Both the position numbers and the translations under genes were made by a program. A DNA stretch of 64,000 nt, taken from Rhipicephalus microplus. Its lineage: Eukaryota > Arthropoda > Arachnida > Ixodida > Ixodidae. The stretch spans positions 315,826,116 to 315,890,115 of the forward strand of contig NC_134710.1 in assembly GCF_043290135.1 (NCBI RefSeq). The letters are read 5' to 3'. Positions 1 to 10,556 of the stretch are shown piece after piece. Numbering within the stretch: position 1 is the first letter of the stretch; every line of letters begins with the position of its first letter. Under the pieces are notes generated by a model that saw only the letters and a program-made list of their open reading frames with translations, had not been told where the DNA came from and did not search any database.

Positions 1-324
1 TATCGTCTTTAAAAACGGAAAAACGTGCAATTGCTAAATAAACTCTAACTGGTGCAAAATAATGGCTACAGGAAAACGGAAAGAGCGGAGTGAGTGGTTC
101 TCATATACTTAGAAATTTGGCGCAACCTCGACTCACGCAAACACTCACACAAGCACACACACTTACACCAGAGCAACACACACGACACGCAGCGCTCACT
201 ACCAACTGTTTATTGCTCCTATCTGACCTTCTTAAATACGTACATCGAAATGCGCAAAGGCACAAACTAACAGAACTGCGCCAGTAGAAAACCAACATGG
301 CGTCACCACACCACAAGGAACATA

Positions 325-369
325 AAAAAGTAAAAAAAGTAAAAAAAGTAAAAAAAGTAAAAAAAAGGG
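325..369. repeat. Short tandem A-rich repeat, unit about 9 bp
   Basis: About five consecutive copies of a unit of seven or so A followed by GT. It lies just beyond the stop codon of the Penelope-like fragment, on that element's 3' side, so it may be the degenerate 3' tail of the element. Bases 1-324 hold nothing I can assign; they are AC-rich with short reading frames only. Confidence 0.7.
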
Positions 370-394
370 TTAACACAAAAAGGAGATATAATCG

Positions 395-1370
395 CTAAAC
401 CCTCGCATCAAGGAAAGATATTTCTTGTTGATGCAACACCAAAGATGGCTCGCTGACACAAATATCTTTATTCTTTTCTATATAATATGCTTCTAACAGC
501 AAACGTGCTGATAAATTTGAGCTTCTCCCAAGAATCCTTGTATCAGAAAATCGTGGTTCACACCCACATGCGGCAATATGCGACACAAGATGTGCGTACT
601 TGTCCTCGTTTTTCTTAACCTTTAGCGCATGCTCCCTAAGCCGGTCATTGAGGCATCGCTCGGTAATGCCAATGTACACGTTACCGCAGGAAAAAGGAAT
701 GGAGTATACAACTCCCATGGAACATTTAACGAAGGCATTCTCATGTTTTTTCACGCAACCGCGTCTCTTGCCATTGCAAATACGCGGACATAACTTGGCG
801 AGCTTTTCTGGCGCAGAAAAGACCACAGCCACACCATGCCTTGCAGCAACCTTCTTAATATTATGGGAGAGCTTGTGCACGTAAGGCACGACTTGAAGCT
901 TGGAACCCGAAGGATCCCAAGTAGCTCTATCCCTTTGTGTTCCACGTTTCATCTTCTGTAGTAGTGACTCGGTGACCGCGTTTAGGACCGACGAAGGGAA
1001 GCCCGCCGCCGTCAATCGGCTGATCTGTTCATAAAAACTAGTACGCATGTGGTGTGGACACGACTTAATCAACGAGGATTCCAGACATAGCGAAGCAATA
1101 CCTCTTTTAACTAATTTCGAGTGCGCAGAATCATACGGCAACAGCCCCTTCTTCACTCTAGGCCGGTAGACCCAACAAAAGTGTTCACCACCCCACAGTA
1201 GCTTGAGGTCTAAAAACTGGAGACAAGTCTCTGTGGGTACCTGAGTGGTTCTGTATGCCCTGTAATTTGTCGGCGTATCTTCGACCTCAGCATATCTCAC
1301 TAAGCAAAATGCCTGCTGGCATACTATAGCGGTGCTACAAATAAACACTTTGTAGAGTGTGTTATTCGTT
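395..1370 (-). mobile_element. Penelope-like retroelement, 5'-truncated: RT C-terminus, linker and GIY-YIG endonuclease
   Basis: An open frame of 317 codons (1348-395) matches the C-terminal third of Penelope-like elements. It starts with the end of the reverse transcriptase (LQFLDLKLLWGGEHFCW, then SAHSKLVKRGIA). Next is the linker with VVFSAPEKLAKLC and a Cys/His cluster (CVKKHENAFVKC). It ends with a GIY-YIG nuclease: GVVYSIPFSCGNVYIG followed by RCLNDRLREH, so the paired tyrosines and the arginine are present. The YxDD palm of the RT is absent, so the copy cannot move by itself even though this part is uninterrupted. It sits in the intron just downstream of exon 3 of the M13-like gene, on the same strand. 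Element identity is secure; the ends are approximate. Confidence 0.88.
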
Positions 1371-1404
1371 AACTGCGTCCCCCAAATTTAAAGAGGACAC
1401 GTAC

Positions 1405-2605
1405 TTTGAACGTAAATTTCGTAATCCCTTTCGGCCACAAAGTCTTCATATCCAAGGCGACGAACTATCGCCTCGGCAACGCGTCTCCAGTTCTCAATGA
1501 AACTCTGCGACATATCACTGTATCCAGCGTACGTTTGCTCCAGTCTCGCCGGCTTAGAGGCTTCCAGCATGTCTAGCACAAGGCCGGAGTCGTTTTGGTA
1601 GTCCGAAACGTGGAACGTTGGCTTGAACCAGGGGTTTTGAGCGAACACTGTTAGGAAGCCTGCGTACACTCGCTGCAACAAGTCATTTATGCCGTTGACG
1701 GCTTCCCCGGTGAATGACTGCAGAAGGTGCTGGGAAGTGAACGCTGCACCCATGCTACTGCGAACAACGTGAAAACAAAAGCGTGATCTTTCCGTCATGG
1801 CCTGCGCTTCGTCCGCGTAATGGCGTATGAAGGAAGGCCTGTGGAAGACTCGCATGTACGTTGACATCACGAACCATCTCAGATACCGTTGCGATACTGC
1901 GGCTCCCAACTGATACGGGAGAGCGAAGTATGCCCTGAGAAAACTGGGGCTTCTTAATCGGTATGTTATGTTACGGCTCGGGATGCCGTAGTAGAAGAGA
2001 AAAAAGTCAGTCCACAGTGCCTCGGGCACCAAAGGCAGTATCTGGGATCGGTTGCGTTCCACGCCTTCGTCTCTTTGCCTCAGGGATTTCAGCAGAAAGC
2101 TGTGCACTCTATGCTGCAAGATGTACAGCTTATCAACGGACATTGCCGGTGCCTCACCGTCTTCCAGGTACTTGCGCAAGGTGTAGTACTGCTCGACAAA
2201 TCTCGCACGCGTTTCGCTTCTCCTGCGCGAAGCGTAATCTAGAAACGCGGGACTGGGGCGCATGGTAAGGACGAATCCGCCGTCAGGGCCGTCGGCAATA
2301 CGTTGCTGCTTCGACATAGAAACTCGAACCGCCGTTTCAAACTGCAGCCGAGCGTTCAGAAAAATTGTAGCGTTGACAAATCCCGATTCCTGCATCCAGG
2401 TTGGCAGGAAGAGGCCCGCTTCGGCAAGCGCCAGCTGAAGTCCGCGCGCTTCGCTGGAATTGAAGGCAGCCAACCTTTCACATGACTGAAAGAACATGGC
2501 GGCCTTTTGCTGTGCACTTTGGCCCTGGGTTGGTATGTGGGCCTTCCTGTTTATCTGGATGACATCATTCATGAACTTTTGCTCCCACCTCTGATGAAGT
2601 GTTGC
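1405..2605 (-). CDS. M13 (neprilysin-like) metallopeptidase gene, exon 3: most of the N-terminal M13 domain
   Basis: This 1201-base exon encodes about residues 150-549 of a type II membrane peptidase of family M13, whose members cleave extracellular peptides. It starts directly after a pyrimidine-rich acceptor ending TGTGTCCGCAG. Its first residues lead to the family motif HIPTQGQSAQQKAAMFFQSC, where M13 proteins have a conserved GQ..KA..F...C. Helix-rich sequence follows with several N-glycosylation sites (NSS, NAT, NRS, NIT, NDS), as expected for an ectodomain. The open frame continues to a stop at 1388, but the likely end is a donor AAA|GTACGT at 1404, because M13 proteins are 700-770 residues and no HExxH zinc site has appeared. 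The catalytic exons must lie left of the window. It is divergent from canonical neprilysins, and ticks carry expanded M13 sets in which some members may be inactive; activity cannot be judged here. Confidence 0.82.
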
Positions 2606-2739
2606 CTGCGGACACAGACGTATAAAAATAGTGAAAGAAACATATAGAGATGTTAGCATGACAAAATGCTGTAAATTGACAATGCAAAGTGGTGCGAGTT
2701 TTCTGGAATGGACAAATTTGCCATAATGTTTCATAATGA

Positions 2740-3429
2740 ACCTTTACCAACATGCCCAACTGGCAGTCATCCTAAATTTGCCATATACAAGGCGCATGGA
2801 GAAAAGCTGCTTCAATTCCAAGTCAAGGAATTCTTAACCGATTAGGTAAAGAGAATCTGTTCTCTGCAATTGCAATCAAAATGGCGAATCAGAACGTTGC
2901 AATTTTTTTTCTATTTCTTTTTGCCCTTACTCATGGGAATATGTTGATTTTGCGGGGCTACCTAAACTATAACGGTGGCGCAGCTATAACCTTTTTATTC
3001 CCTTTTGAAATCCAACGTCTTAGCGCAGAAGATTCGCATTTTCACATTGCCGAAACGACAGTTGCACCTTAAACAGTTAATCTGTCTTCTATAGCTAGGT
3101 CGCCGAACGAACAGTAGAGGTGGCTACAGAGCCATCGTCAAGCGAACACTGTCCATTTTACTCCAGATGTGAGATTTAGATCAGGTCCCGAGAGTCTCAA
3201 TTTCAAGATTTGTCTAGCCCGCCTGTAAGAGAACTCTTTCCCCAGAAAATAAAAAAAAATTAAGTGCCTGCTATTCTGTCACAGCTGCAAACGTTTTCTA
3301 TGCGCATTCATTTTTGCCACGCATACATATTCCTGTGAAGTATACATGTGTATTCACGTGTATATATATTTCTGCGTTGGGGTCATCTTTGACAGCAATT
3401 TTTTAATGAATGCCACATTATGTTTTCTT
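2740..3429. other. Intron 2 sequence without recognised features
   Basis: AT-rich intronic DNA of the M13-like gene. The reading frame here at 2881-3072 is short, lacks family motifs and runs opposite to the gene, so I do not call it. No repeat family was recognised. Confidence 0.5.
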
Positions 3430-3870
3430 TCCCAGACAGAAAAGGTTACAAAAAAGGCACAGCTTTGCCGCAAAGGCGAAGCAATGAACGCGGTAACAAC
3501 AAATTAGAAGGTCACGAGCAGAATGGCAAGGAGATCGGAACGTGCCCCGCGCTTCTCACGCACAAATGATGCACGAAACATACTCACAGGGACAGATGAA
3601 CGCGAATAAGCGTCTAAATTGTTACTTCGCTGTGCCTGAAAACCGCACTCTTTTTGCAAACAGAGATTGTGCACGACTGCAGTGACCTTTATGCGCCCGA
3701 TAACTACAACAGAATCGTTACGGTGAAAGTTTAAGGACAGCCAAGGCATAAGACGCTCTTAACCGCGAGATAAGGGCGCGCGAGTGCGCGTTAGGGGCTT
3801 CACACCACCCACTCCCCTCCGCGAGGCAAAGTTCGCGTGGGAGATAAGGGTGCGCGCTGACTGCGCCATT
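3430..3870 (-). repeat. LTR-like dispersed repeat, copy 1 (at the 3' end of the Gypsy relic)
   Basis: The reverse complement of this interval aligns with 22840-23270 over about 430 bases. Shared blocks include ACGATTCTGTTGTAGTTA, GACGCTTATTCGCGTTCAT and GGCAAAGCTGTG/A. It begins where the integrase-coding end of the Gypsy relic stops, on the same strand, which is where a 3' LTR belongs. No clean TG...CA ends or polypurine tract were identified, so LTR identity is inferred from position and from the isolated second copy. Confidence 0.55.
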
Positions 3871-3879
3871 TTGTTGTTA

Positions 3880-4890
3880 GCGCTGAAAATGCCATAGTTC
3901 TACTCCGAGAACTATTTCTATTTGGTGCCCACAACAACACGAGGTCTCCGCGATTATACGTCACCTGTCGACGTTGACGGTCAAAACGTGTCTTCGAGCG
4001 ATCTTGCGAAGCGAGGGTGCGCAGGTAAGCAAGACGTCGGGCTTCTGCACGGCAGACGATCTCAGATATACCAGAATTATGGTGGTCCAAAAACAGGAAG
4101 ATGGTATCCAGGGTATGACGAGGTGGCCGAGCATACAGAAGAAAGAACGGACTGTAGCTGGTAGTTTCATGCTGTGCGGTGTTATATGCGTAAGTGACGA
4201 AAGGTAGCACGCCGTCCCAGTTCTTGTGATCTGCTTCGACATACATAAAAAGCATGTTCGTGAGAGTCCTGTTAGTTCGTTGTCAGGCCGTTTGTTTGGG
4301 GATGATATGGCGTAGAGTGCCGAAAGCTTGAAGCGCATAGACGAAGAATATCTTCTCCCACGTCTGGAGTGAATTGTCGCCCACGATCACTGATAAAAAT
4401 TGTAGGAGGCCCATGTCGTATAACCACAAAACGCAGCATGAATAAACACACATCAGTTGCAGTTGCCGATGGTATAGCAGCTGTCTCGCAGTACCGTGTT
4501 AAGTGATGGGTACAAACGACTATCAGCGATTGCCATTAGAAGACCTGGGAAAGGGCCCTAGAAGGTCAATCCCAACTAGCTCGAATGGAGTTCCTGGGGG
4601 GTGGGGGGTGGAATAGGATGTAGTCGCCCTGTAGGAGCACTGGTAGGGCGCTTACGGCGTTGGCACTCGTCGCAACTAGAGACGTACTGTTCCGTCGTCT
4701 GGCGCATTTTCGGCCAGTAATATCTTTCTTGAAGCCGGCAAAGAGTTTTCGCTGTGCCTAGAGGGCCGAACGTTGGGTCATCATGCATAGCCTGCAAGAC
4801 GGAAACGCGAAGACTCTTCGGAACCACGAGAAGATATCGTAAGCCGGTCGTAGCATAGTTCTTTTTGTACACAAGCCCGTCGCGCATGCA
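3880..4890 (-). pseudogene. Gypsy integrase remnants (zinc-binding domain and end of catalytic core)
   Basis: Positions 4887-4576 encode LRVSVLQAMHDDPTFGPLG, RYYWPKMRQTTEQYVSSC and DECQRRK, the HHCC zinc domain of Gypsy integrases. The second histidine, normally in GHLG, is proline here (GPLG). Positions 4255-3900 encode the core's distal part and tail (LPFVTYAYNTAQHETTSYSP, then YNRGDLVLLWAP). The middle of the core is split over frames. Loss of a zinc ligand and the frameshifts make it non-functional. Confidence 0.78.
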
Positions 4891-5288
4891 GAAGCGAGTC
4901 GCCGATGATATTGACTCGGTAGGAAGGAGCCCCTGTATGGTGCGGTCCTTTTGCTGCTCAGTCTTAAAGGATTGGTATCAGGAATATGCAGGTCCAATGG
5001 CGCGATGTAGGTGTCGAAGTTGCTCGCGTCACATTCCGTCGATGGAAGCGGTAGTTGGGAAAGACAATCTGCATCAGCGTGACGACGACCAACGGAACAT
5101 AATCTTTCGTCCAAGAAGGAATGTGAATGCAAGACTCATCACTGACATGGCAGCACCTGTGTCCACTAAGGCTATTGAGACACCGTCGATTAGCACACGA
5201 ACCTTATTTCTAAACATGCAAATTAAAGGAGGGATTTCTGTTGAAATCGAAGACTGTCCAGCGACCCCACCTCCCACGGTCGTGCTGG

Positions 5289-6527
5289 CTAGTTTTCCGG
5301 AGGCGGCGAAGGGTAGCGGTGCCTAGGAGATGGCGACCGATTGGAGCGAGGGGCAGGCGGGGGTGTCAGACTGCGGTCAGATGCCGGAGAACGCTTTCGT
5401 AGCGGCCTTGGTATCTCGTGGGATGCGCTCCCAGGAAACGTTGGTGCTCGTGCAAAGCCGGACAGGTGGGATCTCGGTGAGTGGTCGTACCTCGGGGGCT
5501 GCCTGTAGTTGCAGTACCTGGCAATGTGGCCTTCAACGTCACAGTTGTAGCAGACGGGTAGGGGTCGTTCGCCGAACCACTGATGAGAGCGCCCCGCTGT
5601 GTAAGGTCGCCTACTCGAACGGAGTTGAGCAGCTTGCTGAACGGGAACTGCCCGCCTGGACGAAGGCGTGGGGTCGGGACGAAAGCGTTGGTCATACCGC
5701 TGGTCAGGTGTGAATGAGTCTCGGCGTGACCAGGAAGTTCCAGCTTCGCTACCGTCCGTCACACATGCCGATGGTGGTAGAGGAGTGAACGGCGCCGGGT
5801 AGTAAGATGAACAGGTAGGCGGATGATGTATCGTGTCGTCGACCAGTGTGTCTTGTCGCTGTAGCTCTTCGTGCACTAGTGCCCGGACAGTAGCGGCAAG
5901 GTCGGCAGGCGGGCTCACGTCGACGCTGGCGACCGTTGTTACATTTGCCAGCCTACCAAATTTCGGGGCAATATGACGGGTCCTCAGCTTCTCGAAAGTA
6001 CGGCAGTGACGTTGGACGGTGGAGATGGAAGTGAGGTCTTCCCTGCCGATCAAAAAATCGTAAACGTCCTCTGCTGTACCCTTCAGAAGGTGTTCGACCA
6101 TGTCCTTTTCAGACATATACGGGTCTATGATCTTGCAGAGCATCAGAACCTCCTCTATGTAGGTGGTACACGTTTCTCCAGGTGTCTGGGCACTTAGAGC
6201 CAACGTGCGCTCCGCGCTTTTCTTTTTCGAATTAGTCACCGAAGCATTTCTTCAGTTCTTCAGCGAAACAATCCCACGTTGTTATGAATCTTTGTGGTTT
6301 TCGTACCACATCAGGGCGGTTTCTGTGAGCAACAGCGTGACATTTCCCAGTTGGTCGGTGGGATCCAAGCAGTTGTACCGGCTTACCATTTTGTAATGTG
6401 TTAGCCACGCATCCACATCTTCTCCTGCTCTTGCCGTGAACGGGCGGGGTTCTATATAGCAATACCGAGGTGCAGCTGGCACTGACCTTTGCGTGGTTGA
6501 GAAGCCGTGACCTTCGCTCTCGGCCAT
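5289..6527 (-). pseudogene. Gypsy gag, frame-broken, with CCHC zinc knuckle
   Basis: The gag frame starts at an ATG at 6527 and is open through a retrotransposon gag core (DVDAWLTHYKMVSRYNCLD, ALMWYENH), then breaks near 6240-6285 and resumes with the helical capsid-like part (TCTTYIEEVLMLCKIIDP, MVEHLLKGTAEDVYDFL). A basic, proline/serine-rich tail carries one zinc knuckle, CYNCDVEGHIARYC, spacing CX2CX4HX4C (about 5511-5552). Gag packages the element's RNA into particles. The protease lies just downstream in another frame. The copy is dead because of the frame break. Confidence 0.8.
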
Positions 6528-6708
6528 GACGGTTGTTGAGGGTGGCAGACAGGCAAGACGACGGCTCCGGCGAAGTTCAAACAGCTGTGGCTCCGTGGTT
6601 CGTCGACGTGCTGTACCCCGCACCTCCACAACTCTGTTACATTAAGAAATGTGTTTATTACGCTGTGGCGTACCGGTAGACTTGAAGGTGTCGTGCACCG
6701 GAGGCCTA

Positions 6709-7300
6709 TGATGATGATCATGATGATGCCTCCACTATGGCTTTTGCCCACTAAGGGGGATTGGCCAAGAATTGAGGATATGAAATTTAAGGCCTTTTGA
6801 ATGGTACCTAATCCTAACAGAAGGAGGATAAGCACACGTAAATACAGAAAGAGTGCAATTTTTTGCCATTTTGACCAGACAGAATAATATATATCTCGAA
6901 TTGAAATTGCAGTAATTTTGAACATGTTTAAAATGAATGTTTAGAATTTGCACAATAATATTATAATAACAAATATGCAAATTGGAGTTTAGAGGTGCAT
7001 TCGTTTTGTTTCACGAAGGTAACTGCAAACGGCATTAAAGGCATTCCTGTGGCTGTAGCCCAGAACCGAAGCACCAAAGGAGAGTATATTCTGAATGGTG
7101 AAGGGCAGCCCAAGGGTAGCAAATGGGATGGCAAGGAGCCGCTTTATCAATAGACTGTAACGGTGACATGACAAAAAATAATGGTCTATTGATTCCAGAT
7201 CTCTACAAAAGCTGCATAGGGGAGATATTCCCAGAGGCCTATCTTGCTAGCCGAACGTCCTCTTCTCTAATGTACATGTTCCCCACTACCCAGAGGCTCA
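6709..7300 (-). mobile_element. LINE 3' fragment: end of ORF2 plus 3' UTR ending in a GAT/CAT-rich tail
   Basis: Reading leftwards from about 7270, one frame gives PLCSFCRDLESIDHYFLSCH followed by RYSLLIKRLL, the C-terminal Cys/His motif found at the end of several tick LINE ORF2 proteins. A stop and a 3' UTR follow, ending in an ATGATGATCATGATGATG-type tail at 6709-6730. The 5' side is cut off by the AT microsatellite. The clade cannot be fixed from this fragment. Confidence 0.6.
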
Positions 7301-7324
7301 TACTCAAATCACATATGCAGTAAC

Positions 7325-7427
<103 letters not shown>

Positions 7428-7503
7428 GCTGCATGACATCGACGCCCACGCTGATGCCGGCGGCCAAATCCAGCCGAGAGTGCCCATATCATTGCTATAG
7501 CAA
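7428..7503 (+). repeat. SINE-C 3' body fragment (plus orientation)
   Basis: This segment is related to the interval at 12017-12113 and to the tail of 22535-22735 (both minus). The shared core is GACGCC(G/C)ACGC...GCCGGCGGC then AAATCCAGCCGAGAGTG, followed by CATAT(C/A)ATTGCTAT. The tRNA-like head is missing and replaced by the AT microsatellite. The name SINE-C is mine. Confidence 0.6.
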
Positions 7504-7778
7504 TAATATGTTCTTAATTCTCCTTTTTGTGCTTCTGAAACTATTTCCTTTACCAATATTTTAAAAGGAACTTGTGGGCTTCTTGCTTCTATTATTCACC
7601 TGTTAGTCTGGTGCGCTGTGCTTGTTTTTTTTTCTTTTCTAGAACTCGCACGAATCGCGTTTAAGCTTAGCTGGACTGTAGCTTTTTTCATCAATCTTTG
7701 AAGTAACGCACAGCAGTCGGAAGTACGTTTTAAACGATCTACTGCGTTCTTCATCGTCAGCTGAACAGAGCGTTTTAC

Positions 7779-8122
7779 CCCGGACGCGTCGCTGCTGTTC
7801 CAAGCGCCGCAGACGAAGTCGTAAAAGCTGTCGCATGGATCCGCGGACAAGTTTAGACTGTGGTACAGCTGGGCGCCAAAGTTTATGCACTGGTAACTGC
7901 TGCACCGTAAGTCTACGAGCACCCCAGGGAGCGCCCCAGTGAGCACCACGACAAGGCCGGCTACCGCTAGGAACAAGACGCACGTGCTGGCTACAGCGAA
8001 GACAATGGATTGCCTCGGCAGCCTGGTGGATGGAGCTGTCGTTACCAGTGCAGGGCGTGTAGGTGTACTCCTTGGTTCTGGTAAGGTCCCTGCCGTCTGT
8101 TCCGAGTGCAGCTGGTGTTGCG
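7779..8122 (-). CDS. M13 (neprilysin-like) metallopeptidase gene, exon 2: membrane anchor and start of ectodomain
   Basis: This 344-base exon encodes about residues 35-149. A Thr/Pro-rich cytosolic stretch ends in RLPRQ. A strongly hydrophobic segment (SIVFAVASTCVLFLAVAGLV, then VVLTGALPGVLV; about residues 73-104) is the single membrane span of a type II protein. Next comes the M13 signature CSSYQCINFGAQLYHSLNLS then ADPCDSFYDFVCGAW, with the conserved early cysteines. The acceptor is GTCCACAG|CG at 8122; the chosen donor is GGG|GTAAAA at 7778. This makes exon 2 end in phase 0, and exon 3 starts in phase 0. The frame remains open past the donor to 7596 but loses family resemblance there. A weaker donor, GCA|GTAGAT, lies a little downstream. 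Confidence 0.8.
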
Positions 8123-9495
8123 CTGTGGACAGTGATCAAAATAAAGGTCGTTATACGCCAAGTCTAATCGGATATTTCTATATTTGTGCAAAATATGTAT
8201 TTTTAGTTGATTGGTTTTGTTCTCATTATGCCATCAAACATTCGGAATCATTATTTTCTGAGTTTTGGCTAAAGGGAACTACAGGGGAAACATTCTTACC
8301 TGTAATGAATGAAGAATGTGCGTCGTCGCATGGTTGTTGCAGAAGTTTGACATCGGAGAAGAATTTTTCTTCAGAGTTGTCCCCGTCTTTAGAACAAGGC
8401 AAAGAAAGGTGGTATCGGGGTGTTTCAGCGTTAATCGGGTATTTAAGCGTTAAGTTTCTTTACTTTCTTTCTCACAGGTACCTGTGGTATATGCTCTCAA
8501 TCAACACACAAAGTTGGATTATTCGAAGAAATGCATATCAAATAAAGTGGAAGGTCAGAATGTGAAATACAATAAATGGTTTATCAACATTTTAACGAAT
8601 TTTCTATATAAGTTTATAGTTTTCAGTTCATGAAATCAAGCCACTTGTTTCACAATTACACATCCGGTTTGACTAAATTAAGAAACTACAGTAATAATTT
8701 TCACATGCATTGTCAAATTTACGATTAAAACACATTAAAGTTCCACGTCTGTTTTCGTCAAAGCAACTTTTTAACGAATTGAGGCTAATGAAATCGCCGA
8801 CAATATTTCACGCAAATTACATAACGAACTGGTGCTTTAGTCAAATCTCGTTAAATGTTATATAGGTCGCCGAGTACAACTAGCAAATTTCTATATTTGC
8901 TGTGAGGTCTAATTTAAATATCTTAAGCACAGCACACATCCTAAATACACGGTGACAAAGGAAGACATGTGTTTTCGTTACTTTGTTTACAACGTTAAAA
9001 GCATGAAATGAAATATACCAGCATGCCCAAAATTACGTCACTTATATTCTGTTTGAACGCTTACTGGGCAAATGTCATTTTATATTAGCATCTGCATTTT
9101 GATTTCTTGTACAAGTAACGTTTGGCTGAGAAAGCAATATACGATGAACTAGAATGTCTCTACATGCCACGGCTTATTTGTTAAAAATTCTGTCAACGTT
9201 AAAAACCCACCACCCATGCGTGCACGCACACACACAAAGCAGGCGGCACATATATGCGTACGTATATGCACAAACAGGATGATTTATTTTCGATAAAACA
9301 TGATTTTCAACTCATATTTTACCGTTACATTGCTGTACACAACAACTACAATGCAGCACGTTTCTAAGCAGTTATGTAATGCTCTTCGTGGGCATTCTAA
9401 ACCGAGATAGAGGAGCTGAAATGTGTAAGCATTTTTGTTTTTATACTATAGTTTGGAAGCACAAGCCAGCTTTGAAGCAGGGTATACAAAGCTTC
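8123..9495. other. Intron 1 of the M13-like gene, AT-rich, no feature recognised
   Basis: Apart from the acceptor at its left edge this stretch is AT-rich with no repeat family or coding motif that I recognise. A plus-strand frame overlapping exon 2 is its antisense shadow. Confidence 0.5.
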
Positions 9496-9502
9496 GCGCT
9501 AC

Positions 9503-9795
9503 TAGGGAGATTTAGAATAGCGCACCGCGAGCCCTTGAGGTGCGGTCGCTGCCACTGCACATGCGTCGTAACGCGAGTCGGCGTTCGTGTTCGCGGACCG
9601 CACGCAAAAAACCCGAAATTGCGTGCCGTAATGGTGGCCCGCATGTGGCCCGCAAGCGCTGGTTTCGAGGCTACGGTGTCGCTGCGATCGTGCGTTGCGG
9701 TTCGCAGCCGGGCAAACGCTATTCTAAAGCTCATGTGGTGCCCGCTGCGCCCGCAACACCTGCAGCCCTCGCAAACGGTATTCTAAAACTCCCTA
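9503..9795. mobile_element. MITE-like element with imperfect terminal inverted repeats
   Basis: The left end reads TAGGGAGATTTAGAATAGCG and the reverse complement of the right end reads TAGGGAGTTTTAGAATACCG: about 18 of 20 bases agree. The 290-bp interior is GC-rich and non-coding, with a second internal copy of the TTCTAAA end motif near 9720. The outermost TA could be either part of the inverted repeat or a TA target duplication of Tc1/mariner type. It lies in intron 1 of the M13-like gene. Confidence 0.65.
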
Positions 9796-10029
9796 CTGTT
9801 TGCCACCACTGCGCATGCGTCCTATACGCTTATCCGTCCCAAGGCCCCCGTGACCAAGGGGGCCTTGGGGGCCCAGGGTCGTTTACTGTGATGGCTTTAT
9901 ATGGAAACCACGAGTGTTCCTTTGAAATTCACTGAACTTTCAACTTTTTCTGGTGGAAAATATTTCATGGATGCGAGCAACACTGTAATCGTAATGGCTC
10001 AATGGACGTGCGGTTCCCGACATGCTAGC

Positions 10030-10270
10030 CCCGCCGCGGTGGTCTAGTGGCTAAGGTACTCGGCTGCTGACCCGCAGGTCGCGGGTTCGATTCCCGGCTG
10101 CGGCGGCTGCATTTCCGATGGAGGCGGAAATGTTGTAGGCCCGTGTGCTCAAATTTGGGTGCACGTTAAAGAACCCCAGGTGGTCAAAATTTCCGGAGCC
10201 CTCCACTACGGCGTCTCTCATAATCATATGTGGTTTTGGGACGTTAAACCCCACATATCAATCAATCAAT
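10030..10270 (+). mobile_element. Ruka SINE, full length, with perfect 14-bp target duplication
   Basis: A tRNA-like head (box A TGGTCTAGTGGCTAAGG, box B GGTTCGATTCC) is followed by the family's conserved body (AAAGAACCCCAGGTGGTC, CTCTCATAATCATAT) and an ATCAATCAAT tail. The bases CCCGACATGCTAGC at 10016-10029 recur at 10271-10284, directly flanking the element. SINEs are transcribed by RNA polymerase III and moved by a partner LINE. The intact duplication marks a fairly young insertion into intron 1. Confidence 0.95.
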
Positions 10271-10407
10271 CCCGACATGCTAGCGTGCTCGTCCATCTTA
10301 ACCATATATACCAAACCTCGTGACGACGACAGGCAGAAAAATATCGTCGACTATCGACACCAAGTGTTATCGAGAAGGCCGAATGCCGAACGCGTGAATC
10401 TGTCCCG

Positions 10408-10556
10408 CTATAAGCTGCTGACCCGGAGGTCACGCTATTCAATCCTGGCGGCGGCGATTGCATTTTCGGTGGAGGTGAAAATATTGGCGGCCCGTTTGCT
10501 CAGATTCGGTTGCACGTTTACGAAACTCAGGTGGTCGAAATTTCCGGAGCAACGGT
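10408..10556 (+). mobile_element. Ruka SINE, old truncated copy
   Basis: This is a diverged copy starting inside the tRNA-like head (AAGCTGCTGACC), continuing through a decayed body (CAGGTGGTCGAAATTTCCGG) and stopping before the usual tail. No target duplication was found. It lies only 140 bases after the young copy, so the two are independent insertions of different age. Confidence 0.8.

Larger units (their letters stand above)
3871..6660 (-). mobile_element. Ty3/Gypsy LTR retrotransposon relic lacking the reverse transcriptase
   Basis: In transcription order the relic shows a gag gene (from ATG at 6527), an aspartic protease with VLIDGVSIALVDTGAAMS near 5160-5240, then the very end of RNase H (GRRHADADCLSQLPL, near 5080), the integrase zinc-binding region and the end of the integrase core. 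Reverse transcriptase and most of RNase H, normally well over 1 kb between protease and RNase H end, are missing: protease and the HADADCLS motif lie less than 100 bases apart. Several frame breaks occur. Near 6650 a polyadenylation-like AATAAA may be a 5' LTR remnant. No env-like frame is seen. It sits in intron 2 of the M13-like gene in the same orientation. Confidence 0.85.

Noticed and set aside
600..884. Plus-strand frame of 94 codons
   Set aside because: Antisense to the Penelope-like GIY-YIG frame.
1963..2268. Plus-strand frame of 101 codons
   Set aside because: Antisense shadow of M13 exon 3.
1388..2734. Whole 448-codon frame as one intronless gene
   Set aside because: The first 43 codons lie upstream of a clear splice acceptor and read as intron, and the family resemblance starts only at the acceptor.
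3871..6660. Endogenous retrovirus
   Set aside because: Gag, protease and integrase look like Ty3/Gypsy, and no envelope-like frame is present.
7939..8565. Plus-strand open frame of 208 codons
   Set aside because: It overlaps M13 exon 2 in antisense, its first third mirrors that exon, and the rest is AT-rich without motif.
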